Of a stretch of 64,000 nucleotides of DNA, positions 11,933 to 24,215 are shown one piece after another. The DNA comes from Akanthomyces muscarius. Taxonomy: Eukaryota; Ascomycota; Sordariomycetes; Hypocreales; Cordycipitaceae. The stretch covers positions 1,550,001 to 1,614,000 of the forward strand of contig NC_079243.1 in assembly GCF_028009165.1 (NCBI RefSeq), read 5' to 3'. How positions within the stretch are numbered: position 1 is the first letter of the stretch; every line of letters begins with the position of its first letter. Both the position numbers and the translations under genes were made by a program. The notes under the pieces were generated by a model. That model had not been told where the DNA came from. It did not search any database and saw only the letters and a list, made by a program, of their open reading frames with translations.

Positions 11933-13493
11933 TTATGCATCCGCCATATCGACGACAGCGTCCAGAGCACCCCTACGCGCCGGCTGCTCAAGCCGCTCCC
12001 TCGTCACCCGCAGCGCCGCCGGTAGGAAATCAGACACGGCCAGCCCCAGAACCATCTTGGCCACCGCCTCGCCGCACGCCCAGCACAACGACATGCCGTA
12101 GCCGTTGAAGCCTGCCGCGATCCACTCGCCGCCGTCGTGTCCACGCTGCGTCGCGCTCGCCGGCAGCGGTCCGACCAGCGGCAGACGGTCCCCGGTGAAG
12201 CCCATGATTCCTGTCCACATGGCGCGAATCTCAGGCCCCGGTGCTCCTCCTTTGTTCTCCTCGTCTTTCCAGCCGTTGATAAAGTAGCGTGGCAGCAGTG
12301 TGGCGAGGTTGTCTTGGCAGTGCGCATTTACCTGCGTGTCGTCGGTGACGAAAAGTTCGCTCAGCTTGGTCTTTTCCCCGCCAAAGAAAAGATCGCCCGT
12401 AATGGTATTCTGGTGTCCATAGTATGTGCCTGCTTCCAGTGTGTCTGCTTCCGGGTCGTAGATTTTCTTGTTTACCATGCTCCACGTTGTGCTGCTGCCC
12501 TGCTGGCCGAATTCAGGTGTCGATTTTTGTACCGACATGGTGCCACGAAGCGGATAAATGATGCCGCGGAGGGAAGGCAGCAAGTGGCCAGTAAATCCAT
12601 TCGTCGCATGAATAACCTTGGCAGCCTTTACTTTGCCTCTTGGCGTGTGCAGTGTGTATGGGTACGCGGTGTCGCTCACATCTTGGGTGATGCTCTCAAC
12701 CGGTGTCTTGGTTTCGATAGAGAATCTGATTTCGTACTGCTCGCACAGCTGCGACCAAGTATCTGTCATCAGCCTATAGGGCCAGCAAGCGCCGTTTGGA
12801 AATGTTATGGCCCCTGCCGTTGCGCGGACGTTGTATCTCTAACATCACGTCAGCTTTTGTGCCTCCAAGTCAAGCAGCTCGCCCTACCTGCGCTGCCTCT
12901 TCTGGAGAGAGGAATTCCGTCTTCCCTTTGTCCTCTGGCACATGCTCTTCGTACAATCTCCACGACTTTTCCCCTTCAGCGAAGTCATCGGAGTTGCTGA
13001 AGCAAACAACATCGCGCAAACGGCGCGCCTGGCTCAGCTCCTTGAGCTCCCGCGACGAACCTGCCAGCTCATGCAGCTTTTCAATGCTTCGGTTGGCAAA
13101 TCGTGCCAGCTTCACGGCCTCTTCAGCGCCGTAGTGCTCGAGCAGATCGCCAAACTCTTCGGGTACAAACGAGCTCAGCAGTCCTCCATTCCGGCCCGTG
13201 GCGCCGCTCACCAGCGTCCGCGCCTCAAACACCGTCACGGTCATGGCGTCGCCGCTAGCAATTTGGGCAGAAATGTCCAGAATATGCTTGGCCACGCTAC
13301 ATCCCGTAATGCCTGATCCGATAATCGCAACATCGGTCGTGTCAGGGAGTTTGCTAGATTGCTTGTTTGCGAGCGTTGGGTGTGGCGGGAGCTGCCAAAA
13401 CGACGTCGTTGGCTGCGGTCGAGGCAGCCCGGGATCCTGCTTCGCCTGATCGAGTAAAAACCCCTTTGTCGTTTTCGATATTCTTACTGACAT
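11933..13493 (-). CDS. FAD-dependent oxidoreductase, DAO (D-amino-acid oxidase-like) superfamily
   Basis: Two exons (13493-12888, 12838-11933) give 503 residues. Residues about 54-66 (DVAIIGSGITGCS) form the Rossmann dinucleotide-binding GxGxxG motif for FAD. SGATGRNGG shortly after is the second conserved DAO-family block, and WTGIMGFTGDRLPLVG in the C-terminal part is the usual substrate-domain return to the flavin. The family includes amine, amino-acid and sarcosine oxidases; substrate cannot be predicted here. There is no clear signal peptide, so a cytosolic or peroxisomal site is likely, although the C-terminus (DMADA) is not a canonical PTS1. The neighbours are unrelated secreted hydrolases, so no pathway is implied. 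Confidence 0.9.
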
Positions 13494-13847
13494 TGTCTTC
13501 GATCACTGGCCTTCGGTTTGATGCTTGATGGTCAAAGACGACCACGGGACGGGCTGCTTGGCGGGGTATAAGGCTGCGCCTTAACTTTAAGCCGGCACGC
13601 CCGTACATGCAAGCATCGGGTCAAATTTGATGGCCATAGCTGGTCTGAGACAGTTTTTCGTTTTTATCTAGCTCCTGAGAAATAAATAGGTCGCACTCTG
13701 ACTCAATATGACAGACTTGCATCCTTTAAGGTTCGTTACACGCATGTACCATATTAACCTCTTTGTAATAATGGACATAATATTTATACCAAGATATATA
13801 ATTCTTCAAGCCAACACAAACATTGGGCCCGCCGGAGTCTCTCTCAT
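13494..13847. other. promoter region of the oxidoreductase and 3' flank of the S28 peptidase
   Basis: 354 bp, AT-rich toward the S28 stop. No coding frame seen. Confidence 0.55.
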
Positions 13848-15529
13848 CTAAAATTTGCGTGTGACGTTATGCAGCCTGTAAAATTCCGTCGCCCATTTCT
13901 TCATATTCGTCGCCACACCATCAAACATGATGCGAGCATCCTCATTTGCAGCAGCATTCTGAGTGGGATAATCGTTGCAGTGCGAACCGCCGCGAAGCAT
14001 ATACAGAGGAGCGTCCTCGGTGCTCTGCAGCGGACCGCCCGGCCTGTCGGGCGACGAGACCGTCGCATACAGCCACGGGTCGAGGTTGGCGTTGACCCAG
14101 ACGAGACGCGTGGCGTTGTGGTTCCTCCACCCGCTCGTCAGGCGGTTGACGGCATGTTCATTGCGGCCCGTCTGGACGCCGACCTTGTACTTTCCGACGT
14201 CGGGGAAGGCATCGATGCAGACCGCCTGCCGCAGGGATTGCTCGGTGTCATAGCCGGTGGTGATGTGCAGAGGCCTGTCGGGCCGCTCAGTTGGCCACCA
14301 CTCGAGCCTGTTTACGTCGTGATGTTAGCGGCTAAGCGCCCTTGGATGGGTGCGTGCTATTACGCTCTCTTCTTACGGTTCGTTACAAAGCTGCCAATTC
14401 CAGGGGTAAGGAAACTCGATTTCGAGCACCGGAGCGCCATACTTGACCACTTCGCCCAGTTCCTGTAAGCCGCGGAAATAACCTTCGAGGGCCTTTTCCA
14501 GTCCAAGACCGTCGGGGCCAGGCGCAGCCTCGTACTTCTCGGGCAATTGGTTCTATATAAAAAGCAATTAGTACAGAGTCGGGAAATTAGCAGGACTGCC
14601 GTTTCACCGCGACATACCTCAATGTAATCGCACATCTGGAAAAACTCAGAATAGCCCATTCCATATTGCTGGTCCTGCCAACTGCCTAACCACTGCGTTG
14701 CAAACTCTGCGGTGGTCTTGTCAGTGTAGTTTGCGACTCCCATCTTTTGCTTCAGCTGGTCCTTGTCGCTGGCCGAACCGTGCATCAGGACATGGTCAAT
14801 GTTAGCCATGACTCTTTTCCAATCGGCAGAGCAGTTTCGCGGCATAGCCTCCTCGATAACCTCAAAGTACTGCCAGAGACTACTCCGGGCCTCGACGACG
14901 GCACTGCCAGCTTCGTACGCCCAAAAGGTACCAGGCGCGATCTTCTCGGTCCACGCCGACAGCGCACCCGCGTACGAGCAGCCGCAGAGCGTCCACGGCG
15001 CCTTATCTGGGTGGGACGCTCCCTCGGGGTCAAAGGGGAGCTCGGCATTCCTGGCAAAGTACACGAGGTCGTCAATAGAGTTTTCCAACGTGAGCGGCTG
15101 CAGGTACTCCGTGTTCTGGGTACCCTCCTGGGGCGGGTGGCTGTCGCCGTAGAAGCGGTGCTCCAGGATGACAGCCGCGCCGCCCAAGCTCTGCGCGATG
15201 AGGCCCACCATGGTTATGTTTGTTAGGAAGACGTCCTCGAGCTCTAAAGGGTTCTCCGAGGGCGCCTCCATCGAGATGGGCGAGCCTGGCCCTTGCCAGT
15301 AGTCGGTGCTGTAATAGTATCGCTGCTTGAACGTGCCCAGCTCCGGACGATTGTGGTCAATGAGCTGGTCAAAGTAGGCCATCTTCGCGTGCACAATGCT
15401 TTGCTTTCTTTCCTCCCCGGCGCCGAGCACCTTCGTTATGGCCTTCACGGACTTGATCGGCATTGGGCCTCGAAGGGCCTCGCCCACCCCCGCGAAGCCA
15501 AGGGCGGCAGTCAATGTAGACAAACGCAT
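13848..15529 (-). CDS. secreted serine peptidase family S28 (Pro-X carboxypeptidase/DPP7-like)
   Basis: Three exons (15529-14618, 14552-14377, 14307-13848) give 515 residues. The N-terminus (MRLSTLTAALGFAGVGEA) is a signal peptide. YFDQLIDHN and LEHRFYGDS are hallmark S28 blocks. The nucleophile is in GCSYAGALSAW (about 183-193, Ser185). The likely Asp is in NANLDPWLYA and the likely His in GGSHCND near the C-terminus. Several NxS/T sites (NIT, NCS, NYT, NAT, NVT) suit a secreted glycoprotein. S28 enzymes act on proline-containing peptides, often at acid pH. Length is normal and all catalytic regions are intact. Confidence 0.92.
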
Positions 15530-17875
15530 AGCACTGCGTGCACGATTGACGCTTGGTGTTGTCGCCTGGAGATATTTCCAGCATGACGAGCACGGGGAAC
15601 GACTCGGTGATTATATACATATGCATTTGTATATCCATCAGGCTAGCCGAGTGTTATCGCTCCGAGTCTGGACCACGCGCTACGGGATCTCCATCTAAAT
15701 TAGGCAGGTGTATGTACATTGCTGCTGCACCATTGGCGGAGCACCGTAACAGGGCTGTACCCCAGGATACAATGTGGAAGAAACCTGCCAACCCAATGCT
15801 GCATCGCCATTTGAAGCCACTGCTGTGAGAGCTACGCCATTTCACAGCATTATTTTCAATGATACTCTAGTGTTTTTTGCCACCTGCGTTGCATACTTGC
15901 AGCACATGGTCAACCACAACAGCAGCACTCGGCACGTTTTCGGAGAGGAAGCGCTGTCACAATGCAGCGTGAGTAACTGACTGGTGTTATACGGTTAAGC
16001 GGCTATCGGTGTGACTCAGAAATGGGCTTTTTTTGTCAGTTCCCGAGTGCGGGATGATGTGAGAGCTGGCTGCCCGGGGTTTCTGTTGTCAAGCCGCATC
16101 TGTTAGTCGGCTTACCTTCGCGGAGTTTCTTTTTAAGCCACAATTTGTTAGTTCGCTTGCCTAGGGCCAATTAAAAATAGAGCATCTTGCACAAAGGGAA
16201 ATCTTGAGTGCATTGTAGATGCGTTTAAACCCTTGATAAATAATGAGCTAAGATAAGCCCGGTCTGCGCCTTTTCTTTTTGGACAGCTCTTTTTCTTGTT
16301 TCTTTGTCGTGAGAATTACGGCGTGAGTCAATAGTTATCGCACAGGAAATATCAGAGCCGTCTACAACTCTAATCTGTTCAAAAGGATTGCAAACTTGCT
16401 AGCATCTCAACTTCTCTCCGCGCAGATCAAAAGCTGTAGCTCAGCAGTCAGGTCTGGAAAGTTGAGCCTGTCGCTCATCGCACCTGCGCCGCTACGTTTT
16501 GCCAAAGAAAAAAGAGAGAGAGGTTGGCGATCTCTTTTCGGTTTACCATACAAGCTGCTTGAAGTACTCGTTTTCATATCCACAAAGCAGATTTGGTTGC
16601 ACAATAGAACCTTAATACAGCAAAGCGAAAGTCAGCAGCTGTTGAGGTTGGCAATTGTTGAAGAGTGATGGAAGTGGCCGTAGTGCAGGAAAATCGCGGC
16701 GTGGTATACTTGGTCCACCGCTTTGCGCAGTTGGCGATAATTGCGTCTCGAAATCTAGTAACTATTTTCAATGTCGATCGCTTGGTTCAAATTCCGTGCC
16801 CAGGTGTGACGACTGGCAGCGTTAGGTAACCACTCAGCCACAGAGACCAAAAAGATCCAACAATAGTAGCCAAGGCCAAACATCCCTAACGTCTGCTGTA
16901 TCTAGCAAGTCCGTGACGCTAGGTTGGAGTCCACGCCACCTCGCCCCAGTGCCAAGGCAATGCAAACCATTCCGAGCGGACGTTCAATTGATTGGCTCGA
17001 GCGAACTAACCCGATTACAAGGGCGTCAAACGTTGGAATCAGACATGAAGCCAACTTACACAGTACATTATCCCTGCCGCAAAGCTATTATACTATAATA
17101 AGCTCTGCCTGTAGTGGCGACACCTTGGCGCATCAAACCAAGCCTCTGATCTGATTCATTTAATTTTAAAATGCCTGCCTTGACATCTGGTAGTACCTTG
17201 TTATCTATGCTAATATAGCATCTAGCTAAGTTCTTACCACAAGCCCTCGTACGGCACATATCAACGTGACTCGCTAAGTTGATTAGTATAATGTGAAACC
17301 TACTCAATCGTGTATTGTGTAGAGTTGAATATGCTTGGCAGGCAGACCATTCCAATCAATGCGTCGGGGCCTAGTTCTCTGAATATGGGTTATTATCGCG
17401 GTCACCTCGGTTCGCGCACTGAACGGTCAATATGCACGAGGAAAGCACAAGGACCGCTACATGTATCTATTAGCCCTCACACTTTGCCAGGGACTAGCCT
17501 AATTTGGCCAGCCCGCGGGTGCCAGGCGCAGCTCTAGCGACGGTGATGCCGGAGTTTTGTACTGTCGAGGCAAAAGAGCCTAGTCTGGTCTGGAATCCGA
17601 TATTGGTAGCATTGACTGTACAGCCTCCCGAGTCAGACCATGGCATGACATGGAGTTACCAGCAACTTGGTCATGCTTACACGATCCCATGTACTTGTTT
17701 GATGATTTCACGTCTTGCTAGGTATGTAGGTCAGAATATAAATACTCTTGTAAGCTGCCCATCTAAACGATTTTGTTATAATTGCATCGACAAATAAATA
17801 CTAGTCTACGCTGTCTTCTATCATTCTATCATACTACCCTTACCCTTCGAATTTTATCTACGACGCCTCTTTACA
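15530..17875. other. long divergent spacer between S28 peptidase and trypsin-like gene
   Basis: 2.35 kb, AT-rich, no coding frame recognised. It holds a tRNA-like sequence near 16725-16800 (see rejected items) and a TATA-type element near the trypsin gene. It must carry both promoters. Confidence 0.55.
17737..17744 (+). promoter_or_regulatory. TATA box candidate for the trypsin-like gene
   Basis: TATAAATA, 132 bp upstream of the ATG at 17876, a position that fits a TATA element with a short to medium 5' UTR. Sequence match only. Confidence 0.4.
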
Positions 17876-19201
17876 ATGGTTCAAAAAATTACTACTGCGC
17901 TGGCCGTCGCGTTTTCTGCCACTCTGGTTACAGGAACAGCCATTGACAGGAGAATTGTGGGCGGAGAAGACGCGGAAGAAGGCCAATTTCCATCTATTGT
18001 TAGGGTTTACCCAATGGTTCGTACAAGTCGTTACAACCGCAGTTTCTGTGGAGGCGCTTTGCTAGACAGCACTACGGTCCTTACTGCTGCTCATTGCTTT
18101 GACTTGCCGTCTGCTGTAAGGTGCCGTGCAGACCCTGAAGAGTGTAAAGGATTGGCCTTCGACGTGAGAGCAGGTTCACTGGTAAATACCCTCCCCTTTT
18201 ACTCATCAGCTTTCTCCTCTCAGCTACCGAGGCGACGAAAACATTTGATGCATAATAAAATGTTGATAAAACACAAGCTAATTATTATTTAGAGCAGAGA
18301 TGCAGGCGGAATTCTTGCTCGAGCTGCGAACCTTACGGTGCACCCTGATTACACTGGCAAAAAGACTATTCCAGAAGGTTTGGGTACTCAATACGCGGTG
18401 ATTCTTAATGATATTGCTATCTTGAAATTGTCAACCCCAATCGAGGAGAACGGCGACACGATTCGTTATGCGTCGCTACCAGAGAGCGGTTCTGACCCCG
18501 AAGCTGATTCGAAGGCGACGGTCGCAGGCTGGTAAGTCTTATTATGCAGTCCATAACTATAGGATATAGTCGCAAAGACGCTAATTGACACGGGCAGGGG
18601 GGATCTAAACTTCGGCGGTCGTATCCCTGAGACTCTTAGACACGTTGTTGTTCCCATCATTGGTCGCGAGAACTGCGCCAAGGATCTGGAAACAATAGTA
18701 TGCGCCGGCGAAGAAGGCAAGGATTCATGCTCGAGTGATAGCGGCGGTCCTCTCTTCGAGCAGGAAACGGGAAAGTTAATCGGTATCGTGTCAAATGGTT
18801 TCCAATGCGCCACTGCCATCGGTGGTCGGTACACTAGGGTTGCCTCGTACATCCCTTTTATTAACGAAAACCGTGAGGGTCGCGCAGGAGTCCAGTTTCC
18901 TCATGACGATGACGATGGATGTGATCAAGGAAAGGCATTTCCTGGTCCTCAGGGGACGGTTTGCATCGGACCCAACGGCGAGATTTTTGGACCTCCTCAG
19001 GGGGAGCAACAGCAACCCACTAGCCCAACCGGGCAGGATTGTCCTCCCTTCCCAGTAAGTTCAGTCCGGTCCGTGGCTCACATGGCTGTATGGATATACT
19101 AACCACATTACGAAAACAAGGCCTGCAGCCGCCAACTCGGCTGCACTGAAGAGCAAGCCGACGGCTGTGTTATTTGCAAGCCTGAATGTCGCGTGGGATA
19201 G
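17876..19201 (+). CDS. secreted trypsin-like serine protease (S1) with Cys-rich C-terminal tail
   Basis: Four exons (17876-18181, 18293-18531, 18598-19054, 19121-19201) give 360 residues. Signal peptide (about 1-20), then a short propeptide ending DRR before IVGG (27-30), the zymogen cleavage site. The triad is His73 (LTAAHC), Asp142 (NDIAIL) and Ser230 (DSGGPLF). Asp224, six residues before the nucleophile, is the S1-pocket Asp that gives trypsin its Arg/Lys preference. The oxyanion-hole Gly before the Asp-Ser pair is replaced by Ser228 (CSSDSGGP instead of CxGDSGGP), which is unusual. After the protease domain (ending near PFINENREG) comes an Asp-rich, Pro/Gln-rich linker and a tail with six cysteines (CPPFPACSRQLGC...). 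The last 27 codons lie in a separate exon. Confidence 0.88.
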
Positions 19202-19997
19202 TGGCTTCAGCTTGTCGCCATTTTGGGCTAATATCCTCACGGGGTCGGATCCGCATGATTCCCTCTGGGATATAAAACCAGGCCTGCTTTGGTGTACGCT
19301 AGTTATAGACATTTATAGCTCCTCAATTGTGCGTTCAGATTCTTGCCTGTTGCACTAAGATTGTTTTTGTTTTATGATAGGATACTGTTACAGTTGAGGA
19401 CTAGAATCAATGACTTTATATTATTATATTTATGCTATCGTGTAATTGGCACAGGGACGGTGTTAGACTGCTAACGCAAGTGACAGCAGAGGGGCGATTC
19501 TGACGAGCAAACCCCCTTTACAGGCTACCAGCAGCTAAAGAGGCGCGGCTGGGATGCTTCTGACTACTACTACGGATCTGGTGGGCAGTCAGATTTCTTC
19601 GAGATACCTTTGCTCACGCAACTCCCCCGGATAGTCATAAAACAATATATGCAGACATACTGGTCACTTATGCCAACAGTTTCATGCTGGATGATACTGA
19701 CCTTATAGAATTGGATCAAAAAAAGTTGTTCTCTAGTACAGACACCGCAAAACCCGAAATGTCTGTCTCTAGCGTGGCTTAGGATTAGAGTAAAATTTTG
19801 TCCCGTCAGCCTCACGAATATGCCTTATTCGTGGGGCTGTGTATGCCATCGTTGGCCACCAGCAGAACAGATGCTGACAGGTTGCACAGCCCCCAGCCTG
19901 GCAGATGAGGCTCTCTTGATGCCATGTCAAAGTTCCCAACATCCAAAGTAATCTGCAATAGGGGAATTCGCCATCTGACGAAACCGAAATACACAAA
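19202..19997. other. intergenic, trypsin 3' flank and HET promoter
   Basis: 796 bp, AT-rich in the first half. No gene seen. Confidence 0.55.
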
Positions 19998-21821
19998 ATG
20001 GAATGTCGAATAGATTATTATGGCCTCGCTCTCGGCCAGGACCAGATTCGTCTCATCAAGCTTTACCCTCACGCGCAGTCCAATCTCTCAGCCACCACTA
20101 GAGAGACGGAAACGGTGCTCTGTGAGCTCAACACCTACAGCCGTGGCAGCTGCCCTCCGTATCATGCTCTGTCCCACGCCTGGCAGCATCATGATACCAC
20201 CCTCCAGGTCACAATCAACGGTACCGCTTGCCAAGTCGCTGAAACAGTCGAGAAGGCTCTCCGGCAACTCCGTCACAGCCAAAAGAAGGTCTACGCATGG
20301 GTGGATCAGGTGTGCATCAACCAAGCCGACAATGAGGAAAAAGGACACCAAGTCCAGCAAATGCATCATATTTATGGTGAAGCAAACACAGTTGTTGCCT
20401 GGATTGGCATGCCTTTTCGCGATAGTGGCTTTCTTTTCGAGTTCCTGGAGCAGATGGGAATTGCAATACTAAAGCGGCAGTGGAAAAAGCTCGCAAAATT
20501 GGTCGATGAGGTTAACTGTTCTTCCATGAAAGAGGCATTCAGACTTTTCTGCCAGAGACCCTATTGGAAACGCCTATGGATAATGCAGGAATTTGCTGTT
20601 TGCCCCGACGTTCGCATTGTCTGCGGAGACTCGACTATGGGTGTGGACAGCATTGATGCAGCTTTCATGGCGCCCGAGTTCCTAGAGGAACTTCAAGAAC
20701 AACGTGCCATGCGCAAAACCGTTGTTAACAAGATAACCGAGATATTCTACCCACCGGAGCGGAGTTTTGTGGATAACGTTATTACAAGGCGTCAGCGATT
20801 TCGCCCCCAACCCGGCACCACCAGAAACGAGGGAGACCACTTCTTCAGAGTCCTAGTCACTAGCCTTGTTTTGGAATTGGATTACAACTGGCCGATTGCT
20901 TCTGATCCGCGAGATCGTGTCTTCGCGCTCCTGCAACTTGCATCTGGCCACAGAGAATTTGACGAGAATTTCGTGGGCTACTGCAAGACCCTAGAGCAAG
21001 TCTACCATGAGACAACAATCTCATTTCTGAAGCAGGGGCATATCGACGTGTTATCATATTGTCAATTCCCCAAACGGCTGACGTCCTTGCCGTCCTGGGT
21101 TGCAGATTGGAGCATGGAAGTTCGCAACCCTTCTATCCAAGCGCCTTGGTTCAGCAAATTCAGCGCCTCGGGAGACACAATGTCAAAACAAAACGTCTTT
21201 CACCCACAGCCCGGGCAAGTAACACTATGTGGAGTATCAATCGATACTGTCAGAGAGTATAGTAATACTTGGGACCCAAACTGGTCACAACCTTTGGATC
21301 GAACAGCAGCAGCAGCGTTTGTACCCGACATCCTGCAGCTATGTAAAAAGTCACCCCGAGCTCGCTTAAACGAGGAGTTAGTTGACGCAATCAGAATCGC
21401 TGTTGCAGATGGCGTATACTTTCACGATATGAGCGTCGACGGGGACCTTGTCGAATATCTCAATGAGTTTATTGAAGGCTTCAGAAGTTTTAACTCTGTC
21501 GAGACTTGTGAGGATGGATAGAACGGCGAAGTAAGAACCCAGAACAGTGAGGGTGTTAATGAGAGTTGGTATGGTCAAGGTCTGCACCGACTACACTCGC
21601 GTCGGCCGTTTATGACCCTGACTGGCTTCATAGGGTTGTGTCCGAGTCACGTGGCAGTTGGCGACGTGGTTTGTGTCTTCTACGGCGGCCGGACGCCGTA
21701 CATTGTGCGACCCCAGAGAGATGGCGCCTACACTCTTGTTGGGGAAACATATATGCATGGTATTATGTATGGGGAGTTTCTGAAAGGGGATCCTGCGAGC
21801 GAGATATTTACGCTGCTGTAG
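19998..21821 (+). CDS. HET-domain (heterokaryon incompatibility) protein with in-frame TAG
   Basis: One long frame from ATG at 19998. The HET domain (about 50-205) shows the three usual blocks: YHALSHAW, the AWVDQVCINQ block with MHHIYGEANTVVAWIG, and RPYWKRLWIMQEFAV. DPRDRVFALLQLA and LPSWVADWS follow as in other HET proteins. The frame meets TAG at 21519-21521 after 507 codons, yet stays open in the same frame for another 100 codons that encode the normal HET C-terminus (RRPFMTLTGFIGLCP, GDVVCVFYGGRTPY, LVGETYMHGIMYGEFL) to the stop at 21819-21821. Either the gene carries a nonsense mutation, or a 108-nt intron (GT at 21414, AG at 21520-21521, frame-neutral) removes the stop. HET proteins trigger cell death when genetically different hyphae fuse. 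Confidence 0.85.
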
Positions 21822-23392
21822 TTTAGGGTAGTGCTCACTTGTTAGGACAATATATCACCTGACGACAACCGACGCTGGAAGATGCATCCGAAGTGTTGAA
21901 AGGGATCAGGAGAGGACCGTTGGACAGGATTAACTACCTTCTCGTCATCTGTCGCCTGCCTTACGCAGCCTAGCAATGGATGCATCACAATAGGCATGAT
22001 GATGTCCCCGAGATGTGCTCATAGAACAATTCGGATAGCACTGCCAATTTAGAATTATGTGGCAGTTCTCGTTACCGCGGGAGGATGTATAGAATTTTTA
22101 ATGAGAGGAGCTTTTCCTTATGATTTATCTAGTGTAATAATAAAACCTGCGGCGATCTGCCTGCAGCATTGGTTCGTATCTAATATGTAACTTACTGATC
22201 GGCCATCCATGCCATGTATTTTGCCGCCTCTGCCTGCCTTTCACTGGCATCTCTAAATGTACTCTTTGGTGTTTCCGTGATGCTTACTGACTTTTGGCGC
22301 TTGCCTCTGTCTGTTTGTTTGCATAGTTTCCGTTCAGGGGCTGTAGGCCGCGATGCTCCGCCTCCGTAATCATCCGTACTAGAAATAGGGTAGTATGGAA
22401 GCCGGAGGTGGGTAGTTTGGCTCTGCTGTCGCGACGAAGGAGCAGTTGGCTGTGAATGCCAGCCTTAAAGCATGGCTTGTCGCCCCGTGCTTGACAGCAG
22501 GTGATGCATTTTCTGCCTTGGAATTTAGGCAGAAAGGCTTGCACAACTACCTTACACATTCCCTCTTGTACAGGCGGGGAGCCCGAGACACCTGTCTAAC
22601 ACGGAACAATTCACCATGGCCCGTTTATTCGTTTGACACCTGTCAGGGCCCGTCAAACATAATCATATCTTCTCTGTGAAATGCGGTCCGCAAATGTTTG
22701 TACATGAAACCGCGGGTAAGGCCTGTCTGGAAACACAAGGCACCTCGTCCGCACTGGTTTTCACAGTTGTTACAGCGCTGATTGCAGAGGCACAGCGGTC
22801 CATGCCGATCGCGCAGGGGAGCCCCGGCGCTAATTACCAAGGTACAGAGCGCTTTTACAGGGCTTCGCACCGGAAGAATAGAAATTTGCACAACGGTCCC
22901 GCCTTTGCCCCGCCACTAGCCACAGCTGAGCCACTCACTGCCCGCCCCAATGCGCAAACTGCAGGCCTGACCCGGGGCCTCTGATGTTTTTCTAGCACTT
23001 GCGGCCCGCTGTAACCTGCCTGCCTGCTTGCTTGCGGGCCTGCCGCCTGCTTGTCCTGCTGCGGCATCTTGTGGCTTGTGCTTCTGCTCTAGCAAAGTCT
23101 ACCAGCACTACTCCCTCCTTCTCTTCCGATCGATTAAATAAATACGGACCGCCAGGCGCACACACCATTTTGCCTCCTGCACTTCACCCAAACCACCAGC
23201 AAGCCAACGAACAGAAAAGACTCCAGCTCTTTTCTCGCGCTACCGCAGCCCAGCTCTCGCATCAACAGCAAAACTCCTCACCCTCAAAAACACCAGTTCC
23301 CCAGCGAGGCCGCTTTCGAAAGCCGTCGGTCGCTCACTCCCCTCCCCCACCGCAAAACCCATTTCCCAAGTTTACCAGGCACCTCCGAGTTT
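21822..23392. other. intergenic and 5' leader region of eIF1
   Basis: 1.57 kb. The last 300 bp (about 23100-23392) is rich in C and short CA/CT blocks, as in fungal 5' UTRs. CCTGCCTGCTTGCTTG-type repeats occur near 23018-23060. No gene seen. Confidence 0.55.
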
Positions 23393-24215
23393 ATGTCCAT
23401 CGAAAATCTCAAGACATTCGGTACGTCGCAAGCATCCAGAATATTAAGACGGCCTTCCCCCCTCATTTACCCTCTGCTTGTCTTCTCTGGCGGTTCTCCC
23501 AGCAGATGCCGCCTGTGCAACCCTCCAAGACACAACCCCGCGTCCGGCCACCAGCCCACCTCGGCCGCCTTGATCAAACTGCCACATAACTTGGGACATC
23601 TCTGCTTACCAAGACTGCCTCTCAGACCCCTTCGCCGAAGCCGACGAGGACACCGGAGAAGTCAGCAAACAGACTCAGAACTACATCCATATACGCATTC
23701 AGCGTACGTATTTAATCCCGCTCGTCGCGAGGCCCCGCGCAAACTCGATTGACCCACGGTCGCGTCCGCGGGTGCCAGTGCGGTTGGGTTTCGCCACCAC
23801 CATGACTCTTATGCTAACACGATGACGCAGAGCGTAATGGTCGCAAGACTCTGACCACTGTTCAGGGTCTCCCAAAGAAATTTGACCAGAAGAAAATTCT
23901 GAAGGTCATCAAGAAGAAGTTCGGTACGTCTCCCTGCGTGCCACAGACTTCATCTCCACTTGACGGCTCGACAGGTTCACGAAAGTGTCAGCTGCTTTCA
24001 ACCGTCGCACAACTATCCGGAAACGACGTTTTCTCAGGACGAACGCTAACATGGGTGTAACAACAGCTTGCAATGGCACCATCGTCACCGACTCTGAGAT
24101 GGGAGAGGTGATCCAGCTCCAGGGCGATCAGCGCAAAGATGTCCAGGAATTTCTCGTCGACAAGAAGGAGGGCCTCGAGCTAGACCCCAAGACTATCAAA
24201 GTCCACGGTTTCTAA
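23393..24215 (+). CDS. SUI1: translation initiation factor eIF1 (SUI1)
   Basis: Four exons (23393-23420, 23626-23703, 23831-23923, 24067-24215) give 115 residues, the usual eIF1 length. The spliced protein begins MSIENLKTFDPFAEADED, continues NYIHIRIQQRNGRKTLTTVQ and ends in QLQGDQRKDVQEF and KVHGF, all strongly conserved in the SUI1 family. eIF1 binds the 40S subunit near the P site and enforces start-codon stringency. The three introns (205, 127 and 143 nt) are long relative to a 348-nt coding sequence, typical of highly expressed fungal translation genes; no single exon would be recognised alone. Confidence 0.96.

Noticed and set aside
16725..16805. tRNA-like sequence (TTGCGCAGTTGG ... GGTTCAAATTCC)
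   Set aside because: D-arm-like and T-loop-like boxes are present, but the T-stem and acceptor stem do not pair and no anticodon arm forms. At best a tRNA relic.
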